Assembly: GCA_009617715.1 (NCBI GenBank)
Contig: VTFK01000188.1
Coordinates: 1,240,001-1,304,000, forward strand
DNA from: Plectrocnemia conspersa
Lineage: Eukaryota; Arthropoda; Insecta; Trichoptera; Polycentropodidae
Direction: 5' to 3'
Length of the DNA: 64,000 nt
A model generated the notes under the pieces. It saw nothing but the letters and a program-made list of their open reading frames with translations, ran no database searches and was not told where the DNA came from. Below, one piece after another: positions 12,062 to 22,548 of this stretch. Position numbers and translations under genes: made by a program. The first letter of the stretch is position 1. Every line of letters starts with the position of its first letter.

Positions 12062-12390
12062 AAAACACACGTACAACCGGCATATTTGCGCGCCATCGAA
12101 AAAGTGCCATATTACTAAAATAACGCTACCGATAATTATAAAAGTTGGTGTGAGCACTCACCAAATACAATATCAATGAGAACTTTTGCAAAATCTTTTT
12201 CAAAAGTTTGATTTTGTAGGGAAAGAATTATAATAATAACATCTAATAGAATAATATATTATCTAAAATATAATTAATCCCTTTTCGTGCCCTAAAATAT
12301 TCAAAGATGTCAGTAAGAGTCTGTTAAAAATCGAGTTTCATAAAAGCATGTTGTAGGATCAAGTCCCCGAAAAGCATGTTAATCGGTTCC
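12062..12390 (-). mobile_element. Harbinger-like element, inverted internally deleted copy 3
   Basis: Read on the minus strand this follows the middle of copies 1 and 2: the block CTTACTGACATCTTTGAATA and on into AGGGCACC (copy 1, 983-1008) is inverted at 12283-12322, and the segment with GGCATATTTGCGCGC (inverted relative to copy 1 near 1440) lies at 12079-12095. The section equivalent to about 1080-1290 of copy 1 is missing or shuffled, and neither TGCCTGCACTACAC terminus is present. A TAA-TGCGCC sequence at 12036-12044 might be a diverged end. A decayed fragment or a related shorter family. Confidence 0.7.
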
Positions 12391-13195
12391 GGCGTTTTAA
12401 GTGCACCTAAAAACGTCATATATAGAAGTCCAACAACTGCTTTTCATTTCAGTTATTAATATAAAGTTATTCGATTAATAATCGCAAATTATGTCTTAAT
12501 TTTTTTAATAAATTAATCAGTGACAACGGTCTTTATCATGAATTTCTTGCTTAAAATTTTCGTCATTGCCATAAACAAATAAATATGGCGATGAATTAGT
12601 TTATTCTTTTTCACTGAATGAACGTCGCATAATTAGATACGGTCATTTTAATCACACTTTAATCACAGTACTACTGCTATCAAGATTTATTACTTTGCCT
12701 ATTATCTTTACTTTTAAAATTTCCTTCGTACATCTGTTTGGTTATTTTTATCTATTTTTGTTTAATATGATTTTTAGTGAGATAATAAAATATACTGATT
12801 TTGAAATGCTGATCTTATTTTTAATGTTTTATATATGATTATTGAAATATAGTAAAGGAAAAAAAATGTAAAAAAATATGTTGATTTTAGACGTCTGATT
12901 ATTTTTGTATTTAAAAAAAGACTTCGTTAATTTTTTAAACAAATACGATGCTATGCTAGATAAAATGGATTAATATAACTAATCTAATATTTAGATTCTT
13001 ACGACTGTAATTTAATGTTTTTATACCTGCCGATTTAATCTTTCTATTGATTAGTACAATTGATGAAGTTCGTATCAAAGAAAAATAAAAATTGCTCACG
13101 TTAGTGAAAGTTCAATTTTTTATGTGCTACGCAAAATTTTTAAGGGTATCGTGTTGTAAAAAATATAAAAGGGTTCCGTGACTAAATTTAATTGG
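12391..13195. other. AT-rich spacer
   Basis: No gene supported; low-complexity A/T sequence with no repeat I could match elsewhere. Confidence 0.5.
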
Positions 13196-13797
13196 AGTAA
13201 TATTTATAGAATGGAGCTCTTGCCCTATTCACACAAAGATGTATACGTTCACGAGAGAAAATGAGTCAAAAGTCGTCGAAAAACCCAATTATCTCTCAGT
13301 AGACATCCTTTCATACCGTATCCAATGACGAATTACGCGGACAATAACTTATTTATGAATTTAATTACCCACCGCCATAGCTTCGGCGAAATCCAATACT
13401 TTGCTTTCGCTCGCGCTTTGTGCAAAAGCTTTCAACTTTCCCGGAAAATGGGGGAACGGCGCGGAGATCGCAACGATATAAATGATGGGTATATCCTCCT
13501 GCCGAGTCTTATTTTCCCCCATCCATCCCCCGCCTGCTATATACTCCCTGTTCGTGCTATATACCTCTCTGGCCCGTTTTACGAGCCACCCCTTAACGTC
13601 GGAGTTTCCATAGTCACTGTAATCGATGTTGCCCTTTCATCTTGTTTTCCATCCGCGCCGTATATTAGAGAGAGGGTTTCGCTCGGGTATATACATATGT
13701 ATAAGTACATACTCGTAGATACTTATATACAGAGCTACTAAGCATGTTTTAAACATTTAATGTATTATATTAATTTTTGTTTTAATTTTGTTTACAG
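13196..13797 (+). other. Balanced region leading to the candidate exon
   Basis: GC-richer from about 13200 to 13690, containing a 138-codon frame (13325-13741) with no domain and an odd Tyr/Ile-rich tail over TATA repeats. From 13745 it turns T-rich and ends in TTTTGTTTACAG (13786-13797), a strong 3' splice site with polypyrimidine tract. The upstream island may be regulatory; no function is assigned to the frame. Confidence 0.35.
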
Positions 13798-13885
13798 GTT
13801 CGCGTGAGGAACAGGAACGGTACCAAGAACGTCAAGAATCACCGCAATGCGAAACTTTTAAAGGCGAAGACAGATTCAGAAAAAG
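13798..13885 (+). CDS. Candidate 88-nt internal exon, product unknown
   Basis: A strong acceptor (T-rich tract, TTTACAG to 13797) and a good donor (AAAAG|GTAAAA at 13886) bracket 88 nt with a composition unlike the AT-rich surroundings. Two frames are open. The frame starting at 13798 has about 59% GC at third positions, an RNY-like codon pattern and a basic peptide (VRVRNRNGTKNVKNHRNAK and on), and leaves one base for the next exon. The frame starting at 13800 gives an acidic/polar peptide (SREEQERYQERQESPQCETF and on), meets a stop right after the donor and leaves two bases. The first frame joins in phase to 51411-51448, the second to 14117-14243. Neither peptide was recognised. Exon status is inferred from splice signals and codon pattern. 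No start or stop codon belongs to it, so it would be internal to a larger gene transcribed left to right. Confidence 0.42.
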
Positions 13886-14116
13886 GTAAAAATTTAATCT
13901 TACATAAATATTCAGCGTCAAAAACTCTTCTAAAGCTCGTCAATTATCTAGCTATAATGCAACCTGTTCTATTTATGATGAATGAATTATTTTAATTCAC
14001 ATTTATACGTGACTAGCAAAGAAGGTGTGTTACATATGTTGTACACAATTTTATGCTGTACATGTATTTTATGTATAAATTAGTTTCTAATTTGAAAATA
14101 CTGTAACTGGTTTTAG
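13886..14116 (+). other. Putative start of a long intron
   Basis: Begins GTAAAAAT after AAAAG and is AT-rich. If the downstream partner exon is 14117-14243 this is a 231-nt intron; if it is beyond 51.4 kb, this is the start of an intron longer than 37 kb. Confidence 0.35.
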
Positions 14117-14243
14117 CGATGGGTCTGTTCAGATGGACATCAACGTGAAGTTATCAAATCAAAGAGTCTTCTCTCATTCTGATTCCAAAATGTTTGCGTT
14201 GACATCAGGGATAGGACGCGCCAGTACGGCAAATATCAGCTGA
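14117..14243 (+). CDS. Possible alternative terminal exon with stop
   Basis: A moderate acceptor (AACTGGTTTTAG) precedes a 41-codon open stretch (DGSVQMDINVKLSNQRVFSH and on to ...RASTANIS) ending in TGA at 14241-14243. It is in phase with the 13800 frame of the upstream exon, joined through a serine codon. A poly(A) signal, AATAAA, lies at 14363-14368, about 120 nt past the stop, so this could be a short-isoform 3' end. The pyrimidine tract is poor and the peptide unrecognised; a chance frame in a conserved non-coding block is about as likely. Confidence 0.22.
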
Positions 14244-14251
14244 CTTTCAGG

Positions 14252-14288
14252 GTCGGTCGACGAGTGAATTAACCACTCGTCCACCGAC
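14252..14288. repeat. Compact hairpin
   Basis: GTCGGTCGACGAGTG (14252-14266) and CACTCGTCCACCGAC (14274-14288) pair at 14 of 15 positions around a 7-nt AATTAAC loop. It lies just after the stop of the possible terminal exon. It may be an RNA structure in a 3' UTR or a small palindrome left by a transposon; the loop is short for a typical animal pre-miRNA. Confidence 0.7.
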
Positions 14289-14840
14289 TGCAGCCCAAAA
14301 CTATAATTTAAATAGTGCTAAATATATATCAAGCTAAGCTTGTAGCAAAAATATTGTTGTATAATAAATATAAATTGAATAGTGTATTTGTATAAACGTT
14401 AACCTTGAACTTGACACATTCTTAGCGTAATTTATTTATCTGGCTTCCATAAAAATCTGCACTTAATATGTTTAACACTCGCTAGTCGAGCATCTACATA
14501 AATATTTTCGATTAGAATATCACTTAGCACGTGTTCTGTTATGTCGAGTTAAAATCTAAATCGTCACTTTCTCGTCGTCTTGGCGCCAGTCCATTTTATC
14601 AACCTCACGCATCGCATTATTGTGCTAGGCATATTGTATAACATCGAAAAATGTTAACTCATCACGCAACCTACCTCGTCCGACTGGTAATCAGGATTGC
14701 TTTGGTGAAAGTGTACGGATTTTCCGACGAGCTTTATCTGCATGATTCATTACAGTCAAGATTCTTAGGAATTCGCCGACGGTTTTAGTTACCCTCTGCT
14801 AGATAAATCGTATTAAAATGGTAATTAGAACAACATGGCG
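14289..14840. other. AT-rich then balanced block
   Basis: After AATAAA at 14363 the sequence is AT-rich to about 14440. From 14440 to 14830 it has balanced composition and almost no simple repeats, resembling conserved non-coding DNA. No gene seen. Confidence 0.35.
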
Positions 14841-15400
14841 CTTGGACTTTAAACAAGCCAAGAGTATGTATCCTTGTAATTTGATATTCCTTGTCATTTT
14901 GATTATGAAATTTTTGCTATACATGCAGACGTACAACTGAGTACGTGTTAAGATAATAAATACTATTTCGATTCAATATCATGCAATCTAATCTAAACGA
15001 TAACGGTTATTTCTATGAATTATTATATCATATCATTTATGTACACATCTGTAGATAATAGATGCATAGATATGCTATGATAGCAGTAAATAAAATAAGA
15101 ATCTCGGGAATATTTAACCCATAATCGTCGTGTTGCAATTTCATAAAAACTATTGTTTTTTAAAAATATTAGACAAAGGACCATCGATATAGAGACTACA
15201 AGTCGAATATTCAAATACCGAATAGTAGTTTTTTTATTTCTAAGAACGATAAAAATTGGTTTATTCTAAAATAAAAACAATGTTTTTTGTATTAAACAAC
15301 GCAGGTAGTAATTTTCTTCTCTGATGTAAAGCTGCATTATCTACAGCCCTTTTTATTTTGCAAAATTTTTAATTTTATCTTTATATAATTTATAACATAC
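14841..15400. other. AT-rich spacer
   Basis: Nothing recognised; the 63-codon minus frame 15023-15214 is compositional. Confidence 0.5.
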
Positions 15401-15890
15401 AGGGCCATAAAAACTAATATAATAAACAAAAAAATAAGTACACAATAAACACTTTGTAATCGCAGATATTCCTGAAATTACTCATATTTCCAAGTGCAAC
15501 TATGGACTTTCTCAATAGCTATTCAAATAATTCATAATCTTACATCTATATAAACAATGACGAGACCATTAATTTTAATTTTAAAAATAATATGAAGTGT
15601 TTAAAAGTTTAATTTTAATTAAACCTGCTGCCGAAAAGATTAATACTCGTTATATTCAAAAAAATATTACGATAATAAATTTCTTTAAATTTATTATCGT
15701 AATATTTTTCTAATTAAAATTAAACTTTTAAACACTTCGTGTCACATTATTTTTTAAATTAAAATTAATGGTCTAGTCCTTTTTTAATACATTATTCAAA
15801 TTGTATTTTACGATTCTTTATAAGTTTATGAATACATTCTAATATTTTATTGCTAACTTTTTGATATTTAAATAGCTAAAAATAACGCAC
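15401..15890 (+). repeat. Repeat E copy 1 with long nested foldback
   Basis: Opens CCATAAAAACTAATATAATA and carries the family core (CACTTTGTAATCGC..., TACTCATATTTCC, CTATGGACTTTCTCAATAGC at 15450-15522), which recurs at 25030, 42410, 42605 and 43020, and inverted at 63830-63925. The second half is a large inverted repeat. The outer arms 15565-15622 and 15711-15774 share AGTGTTTAAAAGTTTAATTT. The inner arms 15660-15682 and 15687-15709 are a perfect 23-bp pair around a 4-nt loop. The copy runs on to about 15870. No transposase; best described as a non-autonomous foldback/MITE family. Confidence 0.8.
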
Positions 15891-16700
15891 TATTGGACAG
15901 AGCATTTGTCAGAACAGTGAAAATCCTAAGATTAACTTACATAAATTTACAAACAATTCGTTTTATGATAGAACATATTTATTTAAATGCACATATCTCT
16001 CAAAATAGCTCCCTACTAAATAGCCTCCATTTTTATTTGCAATTTGAATCGAGTATCAAACGTCAAAATAGCACCATCTTTATAAATATCTGCGATTGAT
16101 GATCGGTTTCGATAAAAGATTGGATGCAGAAATATTTTGATTTCAATTTTTTCAATATAAATATAATAAATAATATTTACAGAAACATTGCTACAAGATC
16201 TTCATATTTGAAAAGCTTCCAATTTCATTGACTGCATCCCTTGTGCAAAAGCAAAATTTCGCCTATGCCATGCAGATTTATATCCATAAATCATCAGAAT
16301 TAGTTGCCCACTTTCCTAACTGCGTTTTTAGATTTTTAAAAGATAAACTAGAATATATATTTAAAGATATAAATTTGTACTCTATGACGAAAACATTTTA
16401 TCTAATATAAAAACTGTATTTTCTATAAAAAATCTATCTAATCTTGGACATTTCTTGTTTTTCTCGCAAAATGCTTGGATATTTGTTAGGCTTATTTGAA
16501 GAGGCAATGTTTTTTTCGTGTACTGTCAATTCGCAATTTAAATAGTACTATCAATTTGTAAAATAATGATCATTTCCCGTTTCAATTTAAAAAGAATGTC
16601 GCTACTTATTAAGCTATGCAATATTATGGTATTATCCAATATAGAAAGCGTTACTTTCGCACCATAATGCTAGTATAAAACAAATACGATCTATTCGATT
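15891..16700. other. AT-rich spacer
   Basis: No gene supported; short frames at 15893-16099 and 16228-16410 look compositional. Confidence 0.5.
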
Positions 16701-17400
16701 TCAATGAAAAAATTAATCGATTCATTGTTACCGTTTCGGGCAAACCAAATCGAATTGTTCGCTTTCTAGCCATTTTGCCATCTGCCTACTTTCACCGTTC
16801 CATTCGCGATTTAACTCGTTCAGTTAAACCGCTATGGTTACGTTTAACCCGAAGGCGTGTTTTTATAGTGTAATAACCCGAGTCGACTGGCTCCTAAATA
16901 ATACCACAAATCGACTTAAATAATTTAAATTTTCAAGTTTTCTTGACCCATTAGTTAGGTTTAACAGAATAGTCTCGGTAATGTAATGAGACACTAGTTA
17001 TTCACGGCGCGCCGGTCTCACTCACTTGCTCCGAGTTATGCCTATTAATGACCGCCTCCTGTCAGACAAACAGGAAATGCTTGACGAGCTGATTTCTACA
17101 CATCCAACGAACGAGTCACGGTGCCACCAGGACCGGTTCTGATCGGATCTGGTCTCTGGCCAAAGGATCAAACGCACGATTCGCGGTAAACTGCTTTTTT
17201 TTCCTCTCCTCCCAACGATTATTAGCCGTCCCGGTTTTTTTCTTCTGTACGCGAAGCGTGCAATAAACCTGTAGAGAGGCGAACACACGCCATAAACTCA
17301 CAGTTATGAAAGTAACTTTGCTGCGCAGCAGTGCTTGGAAAAGGTCAAGCCGAACGAAGCGCATAGACGAAAATTGCCTTGAATGAATATGCCGTTTTTA
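16701..17400. other. Balanced-composition block
   Basis: GC-richer, with the AscI-type palindrome GGCGCGCC at 17006-17013. Overlapping minus-strand frames (17022-17288, 17116-17364) in different registers argue against coding. Candidate conserved or regulatory DNA. Confidence 0.3.
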
Positions 17401-17735
17401 ACGATGCGGGTTAAAAAATTGAGGTAATTCGTTTTTTTTCTTATGTACAACCTGAACGAGTTACACAATTTTAATCATAGAGCAAGTCCTAAAATCGTAG
17501 GACGTGAAAAAATGATGATTAGATATTGTGTTCATGGAATTAAAAGTATAATTCATAAAAGTCAATGTTTTTTGTGTATGTTATTATTTAATGTCGTTAA
17601 GTTTATTATTTTCAATGAAATGTTTCAAAAAAATGATTACAATTTTGTACAAAATTAGCTTTAAATTTATATTCTTAAAATATTATTTGCGTATGAGACG
17701 TATGGATTTATTGTAATGTTCTGTACAAGATTATT
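17401..17735. other. AT-rich spacer
   Basis: A 71-codon frame (17443-17658) opens MYNLNELHNFNHRASPKIVG and is Asn/Phe/Ile-rich throughout; nothing identifies it as a gene. Confidence 0.45.
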
Positions 17736-17739
17736 ATCA

Positions 17740-18215
17740 GGGCCCTGGGAAAACAACGATTCCGGACCTCATGACAAAAATGGCATTTTATATATTTTTT
17801 AACATCGCAAATTAATTTATTGAATAAATAATAATAGATACGAGTTAACCCTTTCCATGCTACAAATAAATATAAAAATTAGCTACCGTTGCGACATATT
17901 TTCTGAAATCCCACTGTTCCCACTGCGACGGCGCCGACACGATTTTATTGCTTTTGACGTGAATTTTTGCCTTCTGAGAAGTGATAATTATTTTTGCCCC
18001 CTCCTATTGACCAAAATTCGGTTTGAATATATTAAAAGTCTATAATAATATCAGTAAGGATAGCTATAATATTTTTAAAACATAGTGTAATGTTGAAATG
18101 CAGACAAACTATGGACCAATATGTGAGATGCGATGTCTGTCGGTACTTATTCTTCCGCTTAATTCCCCCTGAGAGAAGAGTTAAAGTAGTTGATATTTTG
18201 GACTTGACCTAATAA
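17740..18215 (-). repeat. Repeat B copy 1 (one hairpin arm left)
   Basis: In minus orientation it runs from the ATTAGGTCAAGTCCAAAATA edge (at 18215) through TTCAAACCGAATTTTGG, a single copy of the roughly 105-bp arm (GCAAAAATTCACGTCAAAAG, GTGTCGGCGCCGTCGCAGTG), then GTCGCAACGGTAGCTAATTT, GTAGCATGGAAAGGGTTAA (17843-17861), and a terminal GGAATC...GTTTTCCCAGGGCCC. It matches B2 (35925-36520) and B3 (41060-41735). It keeps only the arm opposite to that kept by B2, whereas B3 has both. The TTAACCCTTTC end suggests a piggyBac-type origin. Confidence 0.8.
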
Positions 18216-18339
18216 AAGTTTTAAAGCTATGATTAGTTTTAGAATTTTATTAGGTTAGGTTTGCCTTTGAACAACAAATGGACGTTTCGTTTAGAATTTC
18301 ATAGAAATATTACTGCAGCCTATCAGTTAATTATATTTT

Positions 18340-18955
18340 CTCTAGTGGAGATATATATCAACTGGTGAAAATGTATTTGGACTTTACTAGTAAAAATATA
18401 AATTTACTAAAAAATAGACATTCACTGTAACATTTATACATCGGATGTAAATAAATAATGATAAGTATGTAAATATAAATATGTGTATGTATATATGTAT
18501 ATTTACATACCTACATATGTATATAAAAGTTGAATGATAGAATTATATTAACACCTGCCAAACAATTTATATTTTCACTGATAAAAATATATATCTACTG
18601 GTGAAAATAAATTCCAATGTGATTTTACTGAAATGACGTATTTTAAAAAATATTTTAGATTCGAGACTGTTCTAGATTTTCTTTTAGGAATAACCACATG
18701 AAATTTAATGTATTAATAATTTATTTTACTGCATTAAATCCATTTGTCAAGATACTGATGATACAATCTATAAAAACATTAAATTTATATCATTTAGCTA
18801 ATGCTATTGTAGATTTTTCGTTATTTCTTCTTTCTAAGGTATTCGATCTAAATTTTCAGATCGAATACCTACATTTACTTCTACTAATTTACATTCGTTG
18901 AATATTTGCTCTCATGTCTAATATCTTTTAAACGTTCAAAAAGAAGTAAAGTCAA
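18340..18955 (+). repeat. Repeat C copy 1
   Basis: Defined by palindromic ACTGGTGAAAATATA / TTTCACTGATAAAAATATA motifs at each side of a body containing TTCACTGTAACATTTATACATC and AACACCTGCC, then TTTTAGGAATAACCACATG, and a distal block (ATTTTCAGATCGAATACCT, CTCATGTCTAATAT, CGTTCAAAAAG) to 18955. The whole order is repeated at 24385-24945. The middle carries a TATGTATATATG microsatellite. No coding capacity. Confidence 0.8.
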
Positions 18956-19074
18956 CAATAATTTACAAACAAATTTTAACACAAATGGAACCACGACAAA
19001 AAAACTACAATCTGTCCCTTTGAATAATAATGTTTATTGTGAAAGTACTACATAGAAAGTTGGTGCTTTTGAAG

Positions 19075-19345
19075 GCAATGTTCTGTTCCTCTTATATCTT
19101 GCATTATATGTATAAAAGGTCTATAGAAACTTATACTTGAAATACATTAGTATATATGGTACATCTCAAACAACTGCAGTTTAGTTCAGATTCCATATTT
19201 GAGGTCGGTTTTTTAAATATTATTGTTTTATAAATATTTTCTTGCTATGATTTTTTCCAGAGTTGGGCCCCTCAAGGAGAACGGGTCTCGGGAAATTGTC
19301 CCATTTTTCTCCCCCCCCCATCTCTCAACAGGCCTGATTTTTATA
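19075..19345 (+). repeat. Repeat D copy 1
   Basis: Shares GGTACATCTCAAACAACTGC, TTATTTGAGGTCGG-type sequence and a GC-rich end (GGGCCC ... pyrimidine run ... AGGCCTGATT) with 58940-59150. An inverted end fragment lies at 40960-41035. The poly-C run at 19311-19319 is a likely slippage site. Class unknown. Confidence 0.7.
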
Positions 19346-20470
19346 GCTACATAAGTAATCACTTCAATACTCTCAAACTGTTTATTTTATATACGTAAAA
19401 ACATATTGTTTTTTATTGTTGTCCATATTTATAAAAAATACTATTGCGGTTAAGTCTTAATAATAATTCGAAGTGTTAAAGAATAAAAATCTAGGTCATT
19501 ATAATTCAAGGTAGCTATTTATTATTTATAATAATATTTAATTTACTATTATCATTAATGCTATTCGATCGATTACCTTGGATTGGGTTACAAGTAATAA
19601 ATTATAAACGGCAAAAATCGATGAAGCAGCCCCCGATAAAAAATCATTCCTACATTTTAAAATTAGTTCTGAGAACATTTTTTGCGATCATTAGATTTAT
19701 TATCATAAAAAACAAACATTGGAAAAAATGCAAAAACGATGCAAATGAGAGTTGTTATTTCGCCGTAGTAGAATTTATAGCTTTTTATTCCGCTCGAGCC
19801 GAAAATAATATTGCGGTTTACCTCAAACGTTACGTAACTGCGCGGCGAGACATAAATAAACGTAAAAGTTACGTGGCGGTTCACGTGACGGTTTCCGCCT
19901 TACACGTAGTCACACGTCGGAAGGTTAGGTCGCTCATATTTACGATCTGGTCATTTTTTTAGCTGAAAAGCTGATGAGAATCAAGGACAAGAGCGTCACG
20001 GTCACTGGTAATTTTTTTGGACAAAACCGCTGACCGTGATATGTATAGTATATTTTAATCGCAAATTTCAACGGTGAACGCTTAATGGCACTTTAACTCT
20101 CGGATGTTAATAAAAGATGACAAGCTCACCTTATGTTTTGACCCATAAGCATGCTTTCGGCCGTGGTCTTATGACATTAACGGATCGATAACACTCTCTC
20201 TGGCAATAAAAAATTATCAAAATGTGAAGAACATTGTATTTGTTCAAAACAAGTCCAATCTTTCATCTAGAATGGTTTAATAAAAAAATAAAAATGCGAA
20301 TATTTGCAAAGAATACACACAGCATACTCGGGGGACGGTCGTACACAAAAAAAATACATTTAAGTCTATTGTTATTATTTATCGTCAGTGATTTATGGTC
20401 GTAGAGTCTTGCTCGCTCGTTATCCATCGGTTGATGGTTAGCTCAAGAGATCTGAACAGATTTTTTTTAA
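19346..20470. other. Mixed spacer with balanced island
   Basis: AT-rich to about 19770, then balanced to about 20460. The 134-codon frame 19558-19962 spans the boundary, and its peptide changes from Ile/Lys-rich to Val/Arg-rich accordingly, which argues against a real gene. A 9-bp inverted repeat TCACGGTCA ... TGACCGTGA lies at 19995-20039. Confidence 0.35.
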
Positions 20471-21655
20471 ATTCCAATGCAATTTGATACCATTTAAACC
20501 GAATATATTATTTTATTAGGCAATTAATATTTATTGTTGATTTAGAAGTAATAAAAAATATTCACCCTTCATTTTTGCAAATTCTGCATCAATATCAATT
20601 AAATGATCCATAAATAGAAGTTTATAAAATTTTCATTTAAAATTTTATTATGCTTTCAAGTTTATAATTCGCGAGAGTTGACAATGTTCGGCACTTCATA
20701 AAGTTAGTCCTTTGACTCGTAGTAGAAACAGATTTTTGTTGTCAACAATATATTGGAACTAGTGAGCCGTTTCACGTGATTTTACGATAAGCAAATTCGT
20801 ATATTAAAATTGTCCCACGCTCACGGACAAAAGGCGAAACAAGAGTGGTTCTGATAAATTTCTTTGGCATTTTTTTTATCTTACTTTGGTTTCATGGTAT
20901 TATTTAATCTTGACTGTGGACTCTAAACATTATATATTATGATTAAAATTACATCTTTCTTGGATACAACTTTATAAAAAATTCATTGTTTACCTGTTAT
21001 TATACGAATATTTTAAAACTGATAAATTTATCAAACATAATAGTTTTGTAGTACGAAAAAATATTTATCCGCAGTTGTAATTAATCTTGAAGTATTAATT
21101 TTAATCAAAATTTTAATCTGAACCTCCGCTTTTTGTTTCCCAAATGCAATTCTAAATTTATCTATATTTTATAAATAAAATTCATAATTATACATATTTT
21201 TTATGCAATGTATTTTTTTGTTATCAACATTGAAAAAAAATTATTGTAAATAATTCCGTCTGATTTCTATTACAGTAATTATACACGCATATGTACATCT
21301 TTAATCTTTGAACTTTTATATCTATTATTGTAAAATTTTCAGTGTTGACAGTCATTATTCAATTTCATAGAATACATGCATAAATTAAAGTTTTTATTGA
21401 TTAAATCATATGTGTATATATAATATATACATACATACATTGCTGATAACATTACACATAAATAGTTATTTGATTAGGTAATTAATTTAATAACAATGCT
21501 TTCGTTGGTAACAATTTTTTTGTCAAAAATTCGAAGTTCTATGTAATATGAAATACTAAATCCATTGATATTTTAAAAATATTACTTTGTATGATAAAGT
21601 AACAGCAATGATAAATTACCTTTTTAGTAAATTTAACTTTGGAATTAAAAAAAAA
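20471..21655. other. AT-rich spacer
   Basis: No gene or matched repeat recognised; a TATACATACATACAT microsatellite tract lies near 21424-21440. Confidence 0.5.
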
Positions 21656-21935
21656 TATTACTGACTAATTTATCTGGCAGGTACTGATAAAATTATTTGA
21701 CTTCAACTTTTCCAAGTAATAATATACATTTATATACATATCATTATTTATTGACATGCAATGTATAAAAGCTACAGTGAATGTGTATTTTTAAGTGAAA
21801 TTATATATTCATTAGTGAAATCCAAATACACTTTCACTAGTAGATATATATTTCTACTTTAATTGATAGGCGCTAATATGCTGATCTAAAATGTCTATGA
21901 AACTCAATTTAGTCAAAGTATATTCAAACCGAATC
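21656..21935 (-). repeat. Repeat C copy 3 (inverted)
   Basis: CTGGCAGGTACTGATAAAA (inverse of the AACACCTGCCAG block) is followed by TACAGTGAATGTG, GTGAAATTATATATTCATTA and CACTTTCACTAGTAGATATA, the family C landmarks in reverse order. It ends beside CAAAGTATATTCAAACCGAA (21916-21935), a sequence also found inside B2 at 36105-36125, so families B and C sit next to or nested in shared flanks. Confidence 0.65.
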
Positions 21936-22257
21936 GGCCAGAAAAATGAATGTCATTTAATGAATCTTGATGAAATGAAAATATTAAAAAAACGACCAAT
22001 GACGAGCCCCCCCCCCCCACCCACACACTCCTCCTGGAAAACGCTAAATTGATGCCCCTGTGTGTGTGTACATAAATATTTCGATTAAATAAAATGTTAA
22101 CAATTGTACATGCTTTAATTTTCTATTCAAACTTTTTTTATCATAAATTATAGCTTTGTGTCAGTATATAATAGTGGTCAAAAATTACCTGGAACTGAAC
22201 CGGGTAGCCGGTTAATTAAGGAAAAATAACTGAGAACCGGGTATTTGGATGTCCTAA
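21936..22257. other. Spacer with poly-C run and a Tigger-like end
   Basis: A run of 13 C (22007-22019) and a GT microsatellite (22060-22069) are present. At 22196-22243, GAACCGGGTAGCCGGTTAAT and AGAACCGGGTATTTGGATG resemble terminal sequence of pogo/Tigger elements in the same orientation as the end at 22548. This may belong to a second degraded element. Confidence 0.35.
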
Positions 22258-22548
22258 TTAGACAGTAAAAAAATTGCAACCATACGACAGTCGTATTTAA
22301 TAACAACTCTTTACTTTTTAAAAAATCTCTTACTTCAGGACCCCATTTAGTTTTGAACTAATCTTCGAAGATCTCTTTATCCATCCATGCTTGTTTTTGG
22401 TTATAATAGTCAATAAGAAGATTTTTTATTTCAATTCCCTTGCCCTCACCACTGTTTGTTTCATATGTCACACAAGACGCGCATTCTCATTAAAAAATAT
22501 ATATTAAAAGCACAGATAATCTGTATCTGGTTAATCAAGGGTACACTG
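22258..22548 (-). pseudogene. pogo/Tigger-type transposase fragment with one element terminus
   Basis: On the minus strand, 22428 to about 22290 reads YYNQKQAWMDKEIFED, then an in-frame TAG where this family has Trp, then FKTKWGPEVRDFLKSKELLL. This is the Gln-Lys-x-x-Trp-Met-(x)n-Phe-x-x-Trp-Phe ... Pro-Glu-Val-(x)-x-Phe-Leu pattern just before the second catalytic Asp of pogo/Tigger/jerky DDE transposases. The Asp-Asn-Ala segment itself is not present. Upstream on that strand a terminal sequence CAGTGTACCCTTGATTAACC starts at 22548, flanked by TA (22549-22550), as expected for Tc1/mariner superfamily ends. Most of the catalytic domain, the HTH region and the other end are gone. Family call is from motif memory; there was no search. 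Confidence 0.65.

Noticed and set aside
13325..13741. 138-codon plus-strand frame just upstream of the candidate exon
   Set aside because: The peptide has no domain and its tail is translated TATA-type simple sequence. No splice or start context supports it. Kept only as part of a balanced block.
14252..14288. Hairpin read as a microRNA precursor
   Set aside because: A 15-bp stem with a 7-nt loop is too short for a typical animal pre-miRNA; kept as a plain hairpin.
19558..19962. 134-codon plus-strand frame
   Set aside because: It crosses a composition boundary and its residue usage changes there. No domain was recognised, and a minus-strand frame overlaps it.
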